Shown: piece after piece, positions 1-11,350 of the stretch
Layout of the letters: every line of letters starts with the position of its first letter
How positions within the stretch are numbered: the first letter of the stretch is position 1
NCBI GenBank assembly: GCA_954871525.1
Contig: OX940869.1
Location: 21,976,001-22,040,000 of the forward strand
Direction: 5' to 3'
Length of the DNA stretch: 64,000 bases
DNA from: Parietaria judaica
Taxonomy: Eukaryota > Streptophyta > Magnoliopsida > Rosales > Urticaceae
Notes under the pieces: model-generated
What the model was told of the DNA's origin: nothing
What the model saw: the letters and a program-made list of their open reading frames with translations, nothing else
Databases searched by the model: none
Program-made: the position numbers and the translations under genes

Positions 1-204
1 AAGTGCCCACGACGAAAGTACCGAGCAAAGAAAAATCACATTCACGACTAAAGGCACCAAGCAAACCCTCACATAGATTCGAAGATCGCAAGCAAACTCA
101 TATAAAAGAAAATCATCGTCATCACATGTCCATTGGATTCAAAAAAGACAAAACGCAGTATCATTATTTACAACTCGTAGTTACACCCCGGATACATATG
201 CATA

Positions 205-3200
205 CTATAACTCTCGCAGGGACCGATTCCCCCGCGCAACGCCATCATTAGAGGAGTCTTGATCCAAAACCGCATCGGCACATTCTTGAATAATGATGTC
301 GCAGCACCGACGAATGATGTCGTCCGCAATTAGGCAAGCAGGATCGTCAGCAGGAAGTCCTTGAGGCTTACCCGAAGAAACTCTTGCTAAATCCGCATCA
401 GCCCTGCTATCGGCCTGCAGAGAAGGAACCAAGAGTAAAGGATCGACCCCAGAAGGAAGAGGTAAGAACTACGAATTATTTGTGCTAATTCATCTCATAC
501 CGTACTCGACGAGGAGGGAAGAACGTCGAAACCCGGCGAGCGCACCCTAGCAACACCTTGGGGAAGACAGGGAGAAAGCGGAGGAGAGTTTGGGTCACCG
601 GAGGTTTTCATCTCCAGCCTGGCCAAATCAGCCAGGTACTCCTGCTCCAACTTGCGCCACCTTGGCAGTTTGGCTCGGAGCTCGCCAACAGTCGAGCGGG
701 AAGGTAATCCCTCGACGAGTTTGATATTCAAGAGCACGCCGCCCAGCAGGCGCTGAGTACGAGCAATCCCTTCAAGCACACCAAACCTCTCGGAGGCACG
801 CTTCAGCTTGTCAACCGCTTGGTGGTAGAGGCGTAGGCGGGAGAATTCTTCCTCTATAGCCCAACTCCTGGCTGCGTCGCGATCCTTGACGAGCTTCCTC
901 AGCGTGGCCTTGACATGGAAGGAGATTTGCTCCTCCCGGCCAGGCGACAGGTTTATGGCATCGGCGATACGATTGAAACACTCATTCTTCTGCCGGAGCT
1001 GGGCCGAAAGAGTGTCCTCGCACCGCCGATAACGCTGCCGCTCCTCGAGAAGGGATTCTTCGGCAATAGCGAGGAGGCGTCTATATTCATCGCGCTCGGC
1101 CTTACTTTCGGCAATCTTAACCTCTAAAGCCTCGGGGGGAATGCCTTCGTTCCCTGATAAAACCCTCACCGGCGCAAGGGCAGGGGCAAACTCCCCAGCC
1201 CCCTCGTGACCTCCTCCGTAGCGGGGGAAAAAAGTGTCAGGGCAAAGTACAACGACGCCACCTCTAGCCTGAGGAGAAAAAGAGAGAATGGGAATACTGA
1301 AGAAACAATAAAGAAGCCCGATAAGAGAAGGGATAAGGAAAGGGCAAGCATACAAGGGCGATAGTAGAAAAAGATTCGACGATGAAAGAAAAAGGTAACC
1401 CAATAAAGATTTATTTATATTCATACGGTAATTATGCTTGGATTACAGTGAAAATACAGCACAAGCCACGAAATGCGAAGTTTACAAAAGCGGGAAATAG
1501 AAAGGGAGGCTATAAGGAAACATCCTATACCGTGGCCTCTGGGAGCGCCGGGGTCTCGGTGCTCGGGCCGGATCCATCGCGCGATGCCGATCCAAGGGCT
1601 ACCACCTCCGAGGCAAGGCTTTCAAGTCTCCGACAGTCCGAGGTTGGCGGATTGCAGGGAGAGAGCGGCGGAGATCCGGGATCGCGGGCAGACTTCTGGT
1701 CCAGCTCTTTAACCACAGCCCGGTGCTTATCGCGGCTTTTGCGCCACGATGATAAGCGTGTATCGAGGCCCCCGGCTTGTGCCAACAGGGGGTTCTTCTC
1801 GACCAAGGCGATGTTGGCCTGGTACGCAGCGGCCAAGCGATGGGCGTTGATTGATTGATCAAGAAAACCATACTTCACCGACAGACGCTCCAAATTGGCT
1901 TGAGCCTCCTCGAACAAGCGCTCCCGGCCACGACGCTCCTCAACTGCCTTGACTCGCGCAGCCTCAAGGTCATCGGCGAGCTTCCTCAGCGCGGCATTGA
2001 CCCCGGACACCAGCTGGTCTTCCCGTTCAGGCGATACGCCAACGGCCTCGCCTATCTGAGCAAGGCATTCCGCTTGAAGCCGGAGTTTGTCGGAGAGGCT
2101 CGCCTCCATAACAGCGCAAGAGTTTTGCTGATCCGCGAGTTTGGCTTCAGCAGCCCGGCGCAGCGAAACTTCCGATTCCAAGATGGACTTGGCGTCATTG
2201 AGCTCGGCCTCGGCGGCCCGGCGCAATGAGCTTTCCGACTCCGAGGTGGATTTGGCTTCGTCGAGCTCCGAGGAAAGCTTCTCCATCTGCCTCTGGAACT
2301 TCTGCCCGTCGTGGGTGGAAGCCTCGAACCGTTCCCGGACTAACAAGAGTTCTGCCGACAACTCATTGCTTTTTCTCTCTACCCTAGCGGCGGATAGCTG
2401 CATGGCCACGATAACGTCCGACAATTGGGCCACCCCTTGGACAACGCGGTCAACCAATTCTAGGTTCCCCACGGGATCGCTGGAAGGCTCGACGAGCCCA
2501 TGAGAAGCTTCAGCCGCGGGAAGTGCTCCCGGAGGCGGCAAGATTGGGAAGCTGGTTTGAGCCCGAGGCGACCCGGTAGGAACCTCCTCGGGGATTCCCT
2601 CGAGGTCAAGGGATGGCTCGGAAGGCTGCGTCAAGCCATCCGCTAATTGGGGCAACGCGCCGGGAGGAGCGACAAGAGGTACTTGCGAGTTGGAGACGCC
2701 GGTAAGACAAGGGGAAGGCCAGGCCATTGAGCCCTCGAGGGCCTCGACGCCGGGAACGTCGGGAGAAAGCTTCGGATCAGCGGGATTCACGTCGGGGAGC
2801 GCCCTTGAGTGTTCTTTCGTGGGCCCGGGGAGGATCTGTCCTGGAGCGTCTTCCTCGCCAACGGGCCCCGTATCTCCGTCGTTGGGAGCATTGGTCCCTT
2901 TGACCAAAGGTTGAGTCGGAGGCGTTAAGGCCACAACCGGGTTTCGCATCGCTTCATCAGGGATTCCCCGAGACGGTGACAGGGAAGACCGGGTCGCGGG
3001 CCCCGAAGCAGAAAGAGGAATGGGGTCCTCAGCCCCCGACGGAGGAGGAGGAGAAGCATCCGGCGCGACGACCAGGTGCTCGATGTCTTCCATCTCCAGT
3101 CTCTCTCGCGAGATCTCGGCGGGGTGTACGCACACGTCCGCCACCGGCCTTGTCCTCCCCGTTGTGCCCTCGACAGACGCGGTGCCCCAAGTCCCTCCCG

Positions 3201-4386
3201 CGGCTCCCTGAGACGGGTCAGCCGCCTCGAGTTCAGGAGTCGGGTCGGGAACCCTCGCCTTCTTCGCCAGAGAAGCATCACGCGCTTCCTCGGCGGGGCG
3301 CTTGCCGAGGGAGTTTTCTTCCCGAGGAGATCCCCTCGAGGAGCGGGAGGTATCTTGCGAGGGGCGGGCCGCGGACTCCGTCCTCGCCCTTGTTCGCCGC
3401 TCATCACCAGTATCCTCGACGGGGCGTTTGTTCGAGAAACCGCCCTCTCGGGGGGTGAGCCCCATGAAGCGAGGAGCGTCAGACCCTGCCCGGGACCTCG
3501 ACGATCTGTGCGCCTCCCGATCCCGACCGACGGGAGCGCTATCCCTAGTAGCCACGACTATATCCTCGGCGTTCTTCTTCGGCCTCGGAGCAGGTTTCTT
3601 CCGCTCCACGGGAGACCCTTCCGGGGCCGGTTCGTGAAGGAAACCTTTCGGGAGAAGAGTGTTAGGGGGCGCCCCGTGTATTCAGGCCAATTGATAAACC
3701 CCAGATTTCTCAAGCCGCTGGCCCCCGAAGTCTTTACTCCAATCACGCCTGGGATTGGCAAGGAGAGCAGCGTGGATGCTCTTGAACCGCGCCTCGGCCT
3801 CCTCATTCTCTTCAAGCTTGAATCGAGGGAGGTCCGCTCCCTTGAGCACCAAATACGTCGGTAGGAAAGCATGGTGGGGACCGAAGTTAGAATTGTCCAC
3901 ACGAACAAAAAAATATTTATTCTCCCAGCCGGATTCGTTTGAGGGCGTGTTCAGGAGGATGTGCGGTCGGACGCGATGAGAGATGGCAAAACGACCCAGA
4001 TTCTTTGGATTACGGGAGACTTTGAAGAGACGCATCAGGTCCTCGAGCGTGAGCTCCACTTTCTGTTCACATGCAATGGCCAGTGTACAAAGGAGGAGGC
4101 GAAGAGTGTTAGGGCTCACCTGAGCAATCGAAACCCCGAAGGCGTAGAGAAACGCCACGACCAGGAGCGGCGTCGGGAAGCGAAGGCCGACGATGCGGAA
4201 GAACGATTCATAGACGCAAACGAAGTCGCTCTGAGGCTCATCGGCGAACTCGCCCTCGAGAGGGAGACGGGCAAAGCAGGTCCCTGAGTCAGTGTGGTTA
4301 TCGACGATATACTTCAAGCCTTCTTCCGTCATGACGGAAGGGGGACTCCGAGTCTTAAAGATTGGGCCGGAGCGGGATGGACCCAT
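205..4386 (-). CDS. Antisense retrotransposon gene, Transposase_28 ('putative gypsy type transposon')-like, three exons
   Basis: Exon 1 is 4386-1531, exon 2 is 1268-501 and exon 3 is 414-205 (TAG). Intron 1 (1530-1269, 262 bp) has donor ACG|GTATAG and a pyrimidine-rich acceptor CTCCTCAG; intron 2 (500-415, 86 bp) has donor ACG|GTATGA and acceptor TCTCTGCAG. Both junctions are phase 0 and join open frames. The N-terminal 234 codons resemble the plant Transposase_28 family (segments VYESFFRIVGLRFPTP and QVSPNTLRLLL), then comes a Pro/Ser/Glu-rich linker and alanine/glutamate-rich coiled coils. One in-frame TGA at 3684-3682 splits exon 1, probably from CGA. The ends of exons 1 and 2 are homologous (DPGSPPLSPC versus DPNSPPLSPC, and SVSPERED versus NLSPGREEQ nearby), so an exon was duplicated. 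Full length would be about 1277 codons. The function of this family is unknown; the splice model is inference. Confidence 0.65.
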
Positions 4387-4520
4387 CGAGGCGTCTGAGG
4401 GAGAAGGAGGAAGAATTTCGGGGACGAGGAGATGAGGATGAACAACAGTAAAAAGAAACCTGGAAAGAATTCTTGAAAAAAAATACGAAAATGCCTGGAA
4501 AAATGGTTTTGAATTTCGAA

Positions 4521-4527
4521 TTTATAG
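4521..4527 (-). promoter_or_regulatory. TATA box for the antisense gene of element 1
   Basis: On the minus strand the sequence reads CTATAAAT, 135 bp upstream of the ATG at 4386. That gives a start site near 4490 and a 5' leader of about 100 nt. It supports the idea that the antisense gene has its own promoter rather than being read from an LTR. Position and motif only; no expression evidence. Confidence 0.4.
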
Positions 4528-4959
4528 AAAGGGAAGAGTGATGAGTAGGCACGTCCTTAATCTGACGGCCCAAAATCGAAGCCTGCTAACTCATCAACGG
4601 TTCATTTCAAAGGCTCGTTATAAATCTCTACAGGCCCTCAAATGCAAAAAAGGATGGTCATTCAATGCTGAAAGGACGTGCGTAAGATTCGAGGCTGACA
4701 GATTTTTGGGAAAGCAAAATCGAGGTGGGCCCCGGACCCGAGCAACGTTGAGAAATCTTCGTCGCTGAGAGTTTCGCTGGGGCTTAGGAAAGCAAAGGAA
4801 GCCTAGCGAGGGAAGGGAGCAACGTCATAATATGACCACGCGAGGAGCCGAAGAAGGAGTCACCGACCACGAGTCAATCGGCGCCGGTTAGTGCCAATCC
4901 CCAAGGCAGTTATACTTTATTTTACCAAGTGTATACACTTGATAAAATGGGGGACTAAC

Positions 4960-5720
4960 TGTTAAGGTCGGATTTGGTCAAATCCACCCTCAACACAACT
5001 CGTGTCGTTTTGTCCATAAACGACATGAGGGAGGCGAGGAAGTTCACCAGCGAAGAGGGAGTTATCCCCGAGGAAGGACACCCCCGAGGAGGAATACCCC
5101 GAGGAGGTTCATCAGCGAGGGGACGCAGCCACGCGAGCAAGCGGGTCGCGATGAAGCGTCCCATCACGACTCGACGAGGAACTTCGTCATGATGATTATG
5201 CAGAGCCCGGTGACAGCCGAAGAGACATGCATTTAATGAAGCTGACCTACTCCCTCGATGAGAGCGTCAGCGATGGCTGACGAGATGCGCATTTAATGCG
5301 GCGCACCTACCCATTACGGGAGCATGCTCGGAGGTGACATAAAGTGAGGATAAACCCCGCTGCCCTCAAATCACGTCAGAGAGTGATGATTAAAGAGAAA
5401 AAGGGCGGGAAAGATAGAAGGGGAAAGTATTGTAAACTCTATAAAAGGCAAGATAAGCCTCATTGTGTAGAGGTTGGTCAGTTGGTGATTCGAAGAAAAG
5501 GGAGAGAAAAAAGACTCAGCAAAAGCAAGAAAAAGAGATCTTGTAATAGAATTATCTGAGGCTCATGATCCTTCATCTGTCCAGCTATTTAACGGAAAAA
5601 AAACCGAGCTCATTTCGGAAATCATAATAAAACAGAGATACTCATCATTTGTTGTCATTTTATTTATTATTTGATGATTGTCTTTGTGACTGGAAAAGGG
5701 TGGTGAAAAACCCCCTCTAC
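4960..5720 (+). repeat. 3' LTR of element 1, truncated at its 3' end
   Basis: It starts TGTTAAGGTCGG directly after a purine-rich tract, as an LTR should. A TATA-like CTATAAAAGG lies at about 5437. The left part holds short GAGGA/CGAGG-rich repeats. The sequence runs to about 5720 and then switches to LTR sequence of another family (5721-6502) without an LTR end, so the 3' terminus of this LTR is missing. Confidence 0.6.
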
Positions 5721-6502
5721 AGTCACCGGGGACTAAAATGAACTATATAATTTTACCTCGGGGACCACCCGGAGTAATTTATAATCACGTTTTAGTCCTT
5801 TGACTCCCCTATAAATAGAAGCTTCGGTTTCACTAAACGGTAACTCATTCAAACTCGATTCTCACCCCGAGAACTCGCCCTAAACTCTCTTTACTCCTTC
5901 TAGAACTCGCCTCCCTCAAATATCATTCTAATGTTGAGCGTCGGAGGTAAATCAGGGGGTACCCCCCCCCCCCCCCCGATTCTCCATGATCTCGGGTGTT
6001 GTTTTGTCCAGGTTCTGAGAGAGAGAAATCACAATTGAGCGGAAGCTCTGGAGAAGATTCTGACACAATCCAAGACCCTCCTTGCCAAGGTTCTAGGTCC
6101 GTGAGGTGCTCGTTCTATCCACTAGTCTTGTATCTCCGGCAGATATACAGATTACGCAGATAGCCCGAGGACCCGCATCTGTCCCCGTGACGCCGGTTCA
6201 GGGTCTGATCTACCAGGGTTCACTGGAAATTCGATACTGTGATCCCCTCTACACGGTGGTCAGGAATCCGTTTTTGGTGTCCCGAACCTGTAATTCGGGC
6301 CAGGCCAAGTCCTGGCCCTATTAGCGACAGGTAGTGGAGTTTACCACGGATTTCTGATTATTGAGTCAGAGGAGGGTCTGTTTGACTCGAAAGTCCAGGA
6401 GCCCAAGCCCGAAAGTTATAAAAGTCAACAAGACGACATTGGGCCCGACCCAACACGAGCTATTGGGCCGCTGAATGTTTGAAGCATTTTTCTGCATCAA
6501 CA
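5721..6502 (+). repeat. 5' LTR of element 2, lacking its first ~345 bp
   Basis: It matches 15228-15884 of the 3' LTR, including the TATA box (CCCCTATAAATAGAAG, about 5807), a polyC run near 5960 and the terminal GCATCAACA. The first ~345 bp of the 3' LTR copy (14882-15227) have no counterpart here. The left neighbour is the LTR of element 1. Confidence 0.75.
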
Positions 6503-6505
6503 TTT

Positions 6506-6521
6506 TGGCGCTAGAAGGAGA
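6506..6521 (+). other. Primer-binding site of element 2
   Basis: TGGCGCTAGAAGGAGA follows the LTR end by three bases. The same motif recurs just inside the 5' LTR of element 4 (28792). It begins TGG, complementary to the CCA end of a tRNA; I do not assign the tRNA. Confidence 0.6.
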
Positions 6522-6672
6522 GGCTCACGAGTTTAAGCCTCGAGTCCCTACCAGCACATTCGACCACCACGGTCGCCATACATCACACTCGTTGCAGCCG
6601 AGCCACCACGAGCTCGGATTCGCACCAACAAACACCGCCGCATCATTGCCGGTCGTCAAGCTCCACATATAT

Positions 6673-6723
<51 letters not shown>

Positions 6724-6811
6724 ACTTCCTCAAAGATGCGTGGAGAAAAAGCGAGAAGAAAAAGTTACATCTTATCTTCTTAACTTATCTGCAAAGTAAT
6801 ATCCCTTTATC

Positions 6812-6849
<38 letters not shown>

Positions 6850-6949
6850 AAGGTGATCAACGACAAAATCTGATACACCATATATATCATACAGAAATAT
6901 ATATATATATATATTATACATATATACATATAAATAAATATATGTATAT
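6522..6949. repeat. Element 2 leader with TA-rich microsatellites
   Basis: No gene is visible. The stretch holds the leader of element 2 and several (TA)n and TATG/TATA tracts, at about 6664-6723, 6815-6845 and 6895-6957. The hAT transposon inserted at the edge of the last tract. Confidence 0.6.
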
Positions 6950-6967
6950 GATATATATAGAGGTGAA

Positions 6968-7080
6968 ACTCGCGATCATACTGTGGACGTCGCGACGAGG
7001 ACGGCGTGAATCGCGATGCGTCGCGATCGAAGAGTCGTAATCGCGACCAGTCGCGACGTGAGGCGTTAATCGCGACCAGG
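6968..7080. repeat. Left subterminal repeat cluster of the hAT element
   Basis: About eight copies of the core TCGCGA, often extended to GTCGCGAC, occur in both orientations within about 110 bp of the left end. In Ac and other hAT elements, such subterminal repeats bind the transposase BED domain; that role is inferred here. Confidence 0.6.
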
Positions 7081-7349
7081 AACCCAGGATCCGCGTGAAA
7101 AGCTCTCGGCCAATCACAAGCCGACACGTCACTGATCCGAGGGGGTGGAAAAATTGTGTTTGTTTTGGGCGTAAATCCCAAAAAATTTACCCGAATTTTA
7201 TTACCCAACCACAATTCCTACCCACTTTACTCGAATTTCAACCAAAAAATTTCAAATTTAAAAATTTTTTCACCCACTTTCCCCTCACAATTATTCACCC
7301 ACTTCACCCACCACAATAATTATTCACCCACTCCACTCTCTCCTCAAAC

Positions 7350-7358
7350 CCTATAAAT
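7350..7358 (+). promoter_or_regulatory. TATA box of the hAT transposase gene
   Basis: CCTATAAATA lies about 147 bp upstream of the ATG at 7498, followed by a CT-rich leader (CTCTCTCAA repeats). The leader sequence is typical of a plant 5' UTR. Confidence 0.45.
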
Positions 7359-7497
7359 ACCACCTCTTCCTCCCTCATTTCTTCACCAACAATCTCTCAA
7401 CTCTCTCTCAAATTCTCTCAACTCTCTAAGTTTTTTCCACTCTCAAGCTCCAAAGTTCCAAAGTTCCAATTTCCTAAAATTCTATTGTTCTATCATT

Positions 7498-10400
7498 ATG
7501 TCTCGAAGAAGCGGCGGTAGTTCCGGGGGTCGGAGGACGGCTAGAAATTTGCAACCCCAATTTCAACTCGGGGGAACATCGCAGCCTACGCCCGAGGGCT
7601 ACATTCCCGTTATGCTATCCGAAGAAATATTTCCCTCCCAGCCCAACCCAAATAATCCCAATGATACAGTACGGTCTCTAAGACCTAGTCTAGTCCGCGC
7701 GATGGGCCAGCACGATGCGAATCCCCAACGTGTATCCCGAGAATTGGTCCACGCGGTGGCTCAATATAGGGGGCGAAATAACGATCCTTTTTTCAATGTC
7801 ATGTTTAATCAACACGCCGATTACAGAGCTCAACGTCCCGAAGGTCCCAATCCCGACGAAACTCAACGTCCCGACGATGCCGATCCTGACGACTTTGAAA
7901 CGCCGCGCTCGGTCTGTGGTTCAAATGTTGGGGTTTACAACCACGGTTCTCCTCTACCTTCCAATCAAGATAGCGGTGAAGCCTCTGTTGCCCGTCCTCG
8001 ACGTGCTCGACGTCCTTCTACCGGGTAATAACCTTTAATCCTTTTTTTATTTCATTAATTATTAATTTTTATTAATTAATAAGTTAGTACTTAGTAATAA
8101 ATAATAATTAATAAGTAATAAATAATAATTAATAAATAATAATTAATATATAATAATTAATAATTATTAAATAATAATCACTTGAAAGTCTTAGTATGCT
8201 CTGTGGTTGCGGCTCCGACTGATCTTCCACATCAGAAATGATTTTCTTGAGATTTAATAATCATTTAATCATATTATCTTAATTAATTAATTTCGTTTAA
8301 TTTTTTTACCTTAAATATTATAGTTTAATTATTTTAGTTTAATTAATTAATTTGTCACGTCTCTTGAAAGTCTTAGTATGCTCTGTGGTTGCGGTTCCGA
8401 CTGATCTTCCACATCAGAAACGATTTTCTTGAGAATTTTTAAGTTAACGGGATTAAAAATGGTAATTTATATGTTTGGTGATTATTATAAAGTTCTTAAT
8501 GGAATACGGTGTCTTAGAAAGATTGGTTTTTAATTAAGGTTTGCTTTGCAATATCCTCCAAGCTAGCATGGGAACCTCGGGGAGTTCTGTCTAGAAAAGC
8601 TTGGGCCTAAAGCGAGATCATAGCATCCTTTCCAGTCGATCTGGCCGTGGAACCTCGGGGAGTTCCGTCAAAAAGAGCTTGATAATGATTTCCACACGTA
8701 GAAAATACCATTTTTAATTTCGTTAACTCTTTTAATTAACTATATGAAATTTAATTTAATTAATATGATTAATATTAAGATTTAATAAATGTAATATTTT
8801 TTGTAATATTTTTTGTAATATTTAATTTATTATTAATCCGATGTAATATTCCTTTGTTTTAATAGCGCAACTCCTTCGGCCTTGGCGTGGGGACGACCAA
8901 ACACGGCCCCAGTGTGGCAATTTTTCCACGAAGATCGGCGGTTGGAGAATGGCGAACGCATTAAACTCGCCACGTGCAAAAAATGCGGCAAAGTACTAGA
9001 CGCGATGGGTGACCTTGGAACCGGCTACTTGAAAAGACACGCAAGAGCATGCTTCCCGACCGGGGAGCTTGAAGAGGTAAACACAGCACAGGTAAGTGCC
9101 CCTTCTGCAGTTAATTTACGGAAATGGACCCTCAAATGGATAATTTCTACGGGCGTGCCGCTGAGTTTTGTCGAAAATCCCAACCATACCCGATATATGC
9201 AAAGGATTAATCCGACGTACCAGCAGTTTTCCCGTACAACTTATACCCAAGACATGGAAACCGCATATGCTATGCAAAAAAAACCTTTTGGTCGATTTTT
9301 TTAAAATGTCTAGTATAAACGTCACTTTTACCACCGACCAGTGGAGCGGTCCAAGTTTAAACGACTATTTGAGTCTGACCGCCCATTACGTAGACGACGA
9401 GTGGAATCCATGTCAAAGGCTTTTAAATCTATCGCCATTCGAGGGTCGTCATACCGGGCAAAACATTGCCGAAAAATTAATTGCATTATTTAATGATTGG
9501 GGTTTACAAAACCGGGTAATTTCCATTACCTTAGACAATGCCGCAAACAACAACGCCGCCATTTTAATCTTGGAATCTAGTTTGCCCGGTTCGCCGTTTA
9601 AAAATATTTTACATCAACGCTGTGCTTCTCACATTATAAATTTAATTGCACGAACCGGCGAACATCAAATTGCTAACCATCTTCATAAAGTACGCGGCAT
9701 TGTTGATTGGTTCCGGCATCCTCAAACCACCGGTAGGTGGAGAAAGTTTTGTAAAGACCACAATCATCGAGCTAACAAGTTTGGTTTAGATAATAATACA
9801 CGTTGGAACTCTACATATCTAATGGTTTCAGTTGTTTGTAGACAGTGGCTGCCTTTAGACCACTTCCTCGGGATGGAACTCGAGCCACAGAACCGGATCA
9901 CGGAGGCGGAATGGGAAACGGCCCAAAAATTTACCCAATTTCTTAAACCATTTTACGCTATTATGCTAAATTTTTCAAACCAAAAAAGACCCTCTTTAAA
10001 CCACGGTCTTTCGGGTCTTTACCAAATTACGTGTGCTTTCAAAGAATTTAAAAATGACCCTATTATTTCTCCCATTATTCCGGGGATGATTACAAAATAC
10101 CAAACTTACTGGGATCCACCCCCGTTTTCGTTTTGCTTCGGTGCTATACTTGATCCTCATTTTTCGTTTACTTGGGGGGCAATGATGTTAGCCTGCGGGG
10201 AAAACCTCGGAGTGGATTACCAGAATTATATTAACGTTGTTAACGAAGCCTTTTTTGCATTGTACAGTGAATACGACGCCCGGTTCCCACAGTTTAACGC
10301 ACAGGAAGAGCAAAGGACAGTGATGGAGAGCCCAACGAAGACGGGACTAGCGTTTAGCCGGAGACTCAGGCAACGGATAGATCGCGGGGAAGTAGGGGAA

Positions 10401-10773
10401 TCCAGCACGGGCGGACATACCGGAGGGCGCACCGGAAGAAGTTAAGCGGTACTATGGCCTTCGGTTCGACGACGATTCAGCGGAGTTCGATGTGATAAAG
10501 TGGTGGAAGAATCAACGGGAGAGATTCCCGATATTGGCGAGAATGGCGAGGGATATACTGTCCATCCCCATTTCAAGCGTTGCTTCGGAGAGCGCATTCA
10601 GTACGGCTCAGTACGTCATAAACGACCGTAGGGCGTCAACCACCAACACACATGTCGAGCAAATAGTGGTGTTGAATGATTTGTTGTACCACAACCCCGT
10701 GATTGCTGAACGGTCCGACCAAACCGAACTGGAGCTAATGACTGAAAGATTTAACGCCTTGTTCCCCGAGTGA
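7498..10773 (+). CDS. hAT transposase (BED finger, RNase H-like core, C-terminal dimerisation domain), decayed
   Basis: Exon 1 is 7498-8024 (disordered N-terminus) and exon 2 begins at 8866. The donor CGG|GTAATA and acceptor TTTTAATAG join in frame (reading PSTG-ATPSALAWGRP). Exon 2 encodes a BED zinc finger (CKKCGKVLDAMG, then H and C of KRHARAC), then the hAT core with TFTTDQWSG, TLDNAANNNAA and CASHIINLI, and finally the hAT C-terminal dimerisation domain (DILSIPISSVASESAFS, YVINDRRAS). It cuts and pastes the element in the nucleus and resembles plant RICESLEEPER/DAYSLEEPER-type proteins. Two frame breaks are visible. One is an extra A in the A8 run at 9276-9283, switching from QKK-PFG to the frame reading NLLVDFFKM. 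The other lies at about 10396-10440, before RYYGLRFDDDSAEFD. The stop is TGA at 10771-10773. It is a pseudogene unless frames are repaired in other copies. Confidence 0.85.
8025..8865 (+). other. Intron of the hAT transposase gene, with internal duplications
   Basis: This 841-bp AT-rich intron has GT and AG ends. It contains two 72-bp direct copies, 8181-8252 and 8363-8434, that differ at only two positions that I count. It also has a second repeated motif, GGAACCTCGGGGAGTT, at about 8570 and 8648. No coding sequence is apparent. Confidence 0.6.
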
Positions 10774-11267
10774 CGCAATGTAACCGCCAATTATGTGCTC
10801 TTTCCTCTCTTGGTTTTATGTCCCTAAGGAGGGTTTTACAAGAGAGGTTTTAGTGAGGCATGTTGTAATATTTACACTGAATATTTACAGCTTTCTTCCA
10901 CCTTATTGTAATATTCACAATGAATAATACAACTTTTTTTTTATATATCTCGTCTTATTATATTTATTTATATGTTAAGTAAATTTGTTAAAATTATTAA
11001 TATTTTACAAATTAATATTTATTAACATATGTTACAACTTAAAAATTAACAATAAAAAGCAAGATTATTTATATGTTACAAAATAATAAGTTATAACATA
11101 CTTATATATTAATTTTGAACAACATAAATTATAGATAATAAATATTAATAATTAACTTACTTACATATAATTTTGAAATAATTAATAAAGTTTTAGAATT
11201 AAATTCGGGTAAAAAGTTTAAAAAATAAAATATTTCAAAAAAACAGGTACTTATGCCGCAAAGATCA
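10774..11267. other. hAT 3' non-coding region
   Basis: AT-rich sequence between the transposase stop and the right subterminal repeats. I see no gene; AATAA-type signals occur near 10920. Confidence 0.5.
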
Positions 11268-11350
11268 CAAAGCCATCGCGACTGCACGAGTCGCGACGCG
11301 TCGCGACGTGAACAGTCGCGACGTCTGGCGATTTGGTCGCGACTCGCCGC
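11268..11350. repeat. Right subterminal repeat cluster of the hAT element
   Basis: Several copies of TCGCGAC and its complement GTCGCGA lie within 90 bp of the right end, mirroring the cluster at the left end. Confidence 0.6.

Larger units (their letters stand above)
1..5720 (+). mobile_element. Tat-type Ty3/Gypsy retrotransposon, 3' portion (element 1)
   Basis: The window opens inside this element. What remains is the region between pol and the 3' LTR, which in Tat/Ogre-type Gypsy elements often carries extra antisense ORFs, followed by a polypurine tract (about 4944-4959, AAAATGGGGGACTAAC) and an LTR starting TGTTAAGG at 4960. No gag or pol of this element lies in the window. The plus orientation is set by the order PPT then LTR. 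The antisense gene at 4386-205 has the same place and orientation as the antisense ORFs of the better preserved element at 27908-41165. The right end is abrupt: at 5721 the sequence changes to the LTR of another element, with no terminal CA or target duplication that I can see. The family name is inferred from structure. Confidence 0.7.

Noticed and set aside
3..251. Open frame on the plus strand at the left edge
   Set aside because: It overlaps the last exon of the antisense gene, has no motif and lies in retrotransposon internal DNA.
3076..3864. 262-codon plus-strand frame
   Set aside because: Shadow of the GC-rich antisense exon; arginine/proline-rich and without homology that I recognise.
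6475..6783. Plus-strand frame ending in an ITYI/YMYI repeat
   Set aside because: It reads through the LTR end and a TA microsatellite; low complexity.
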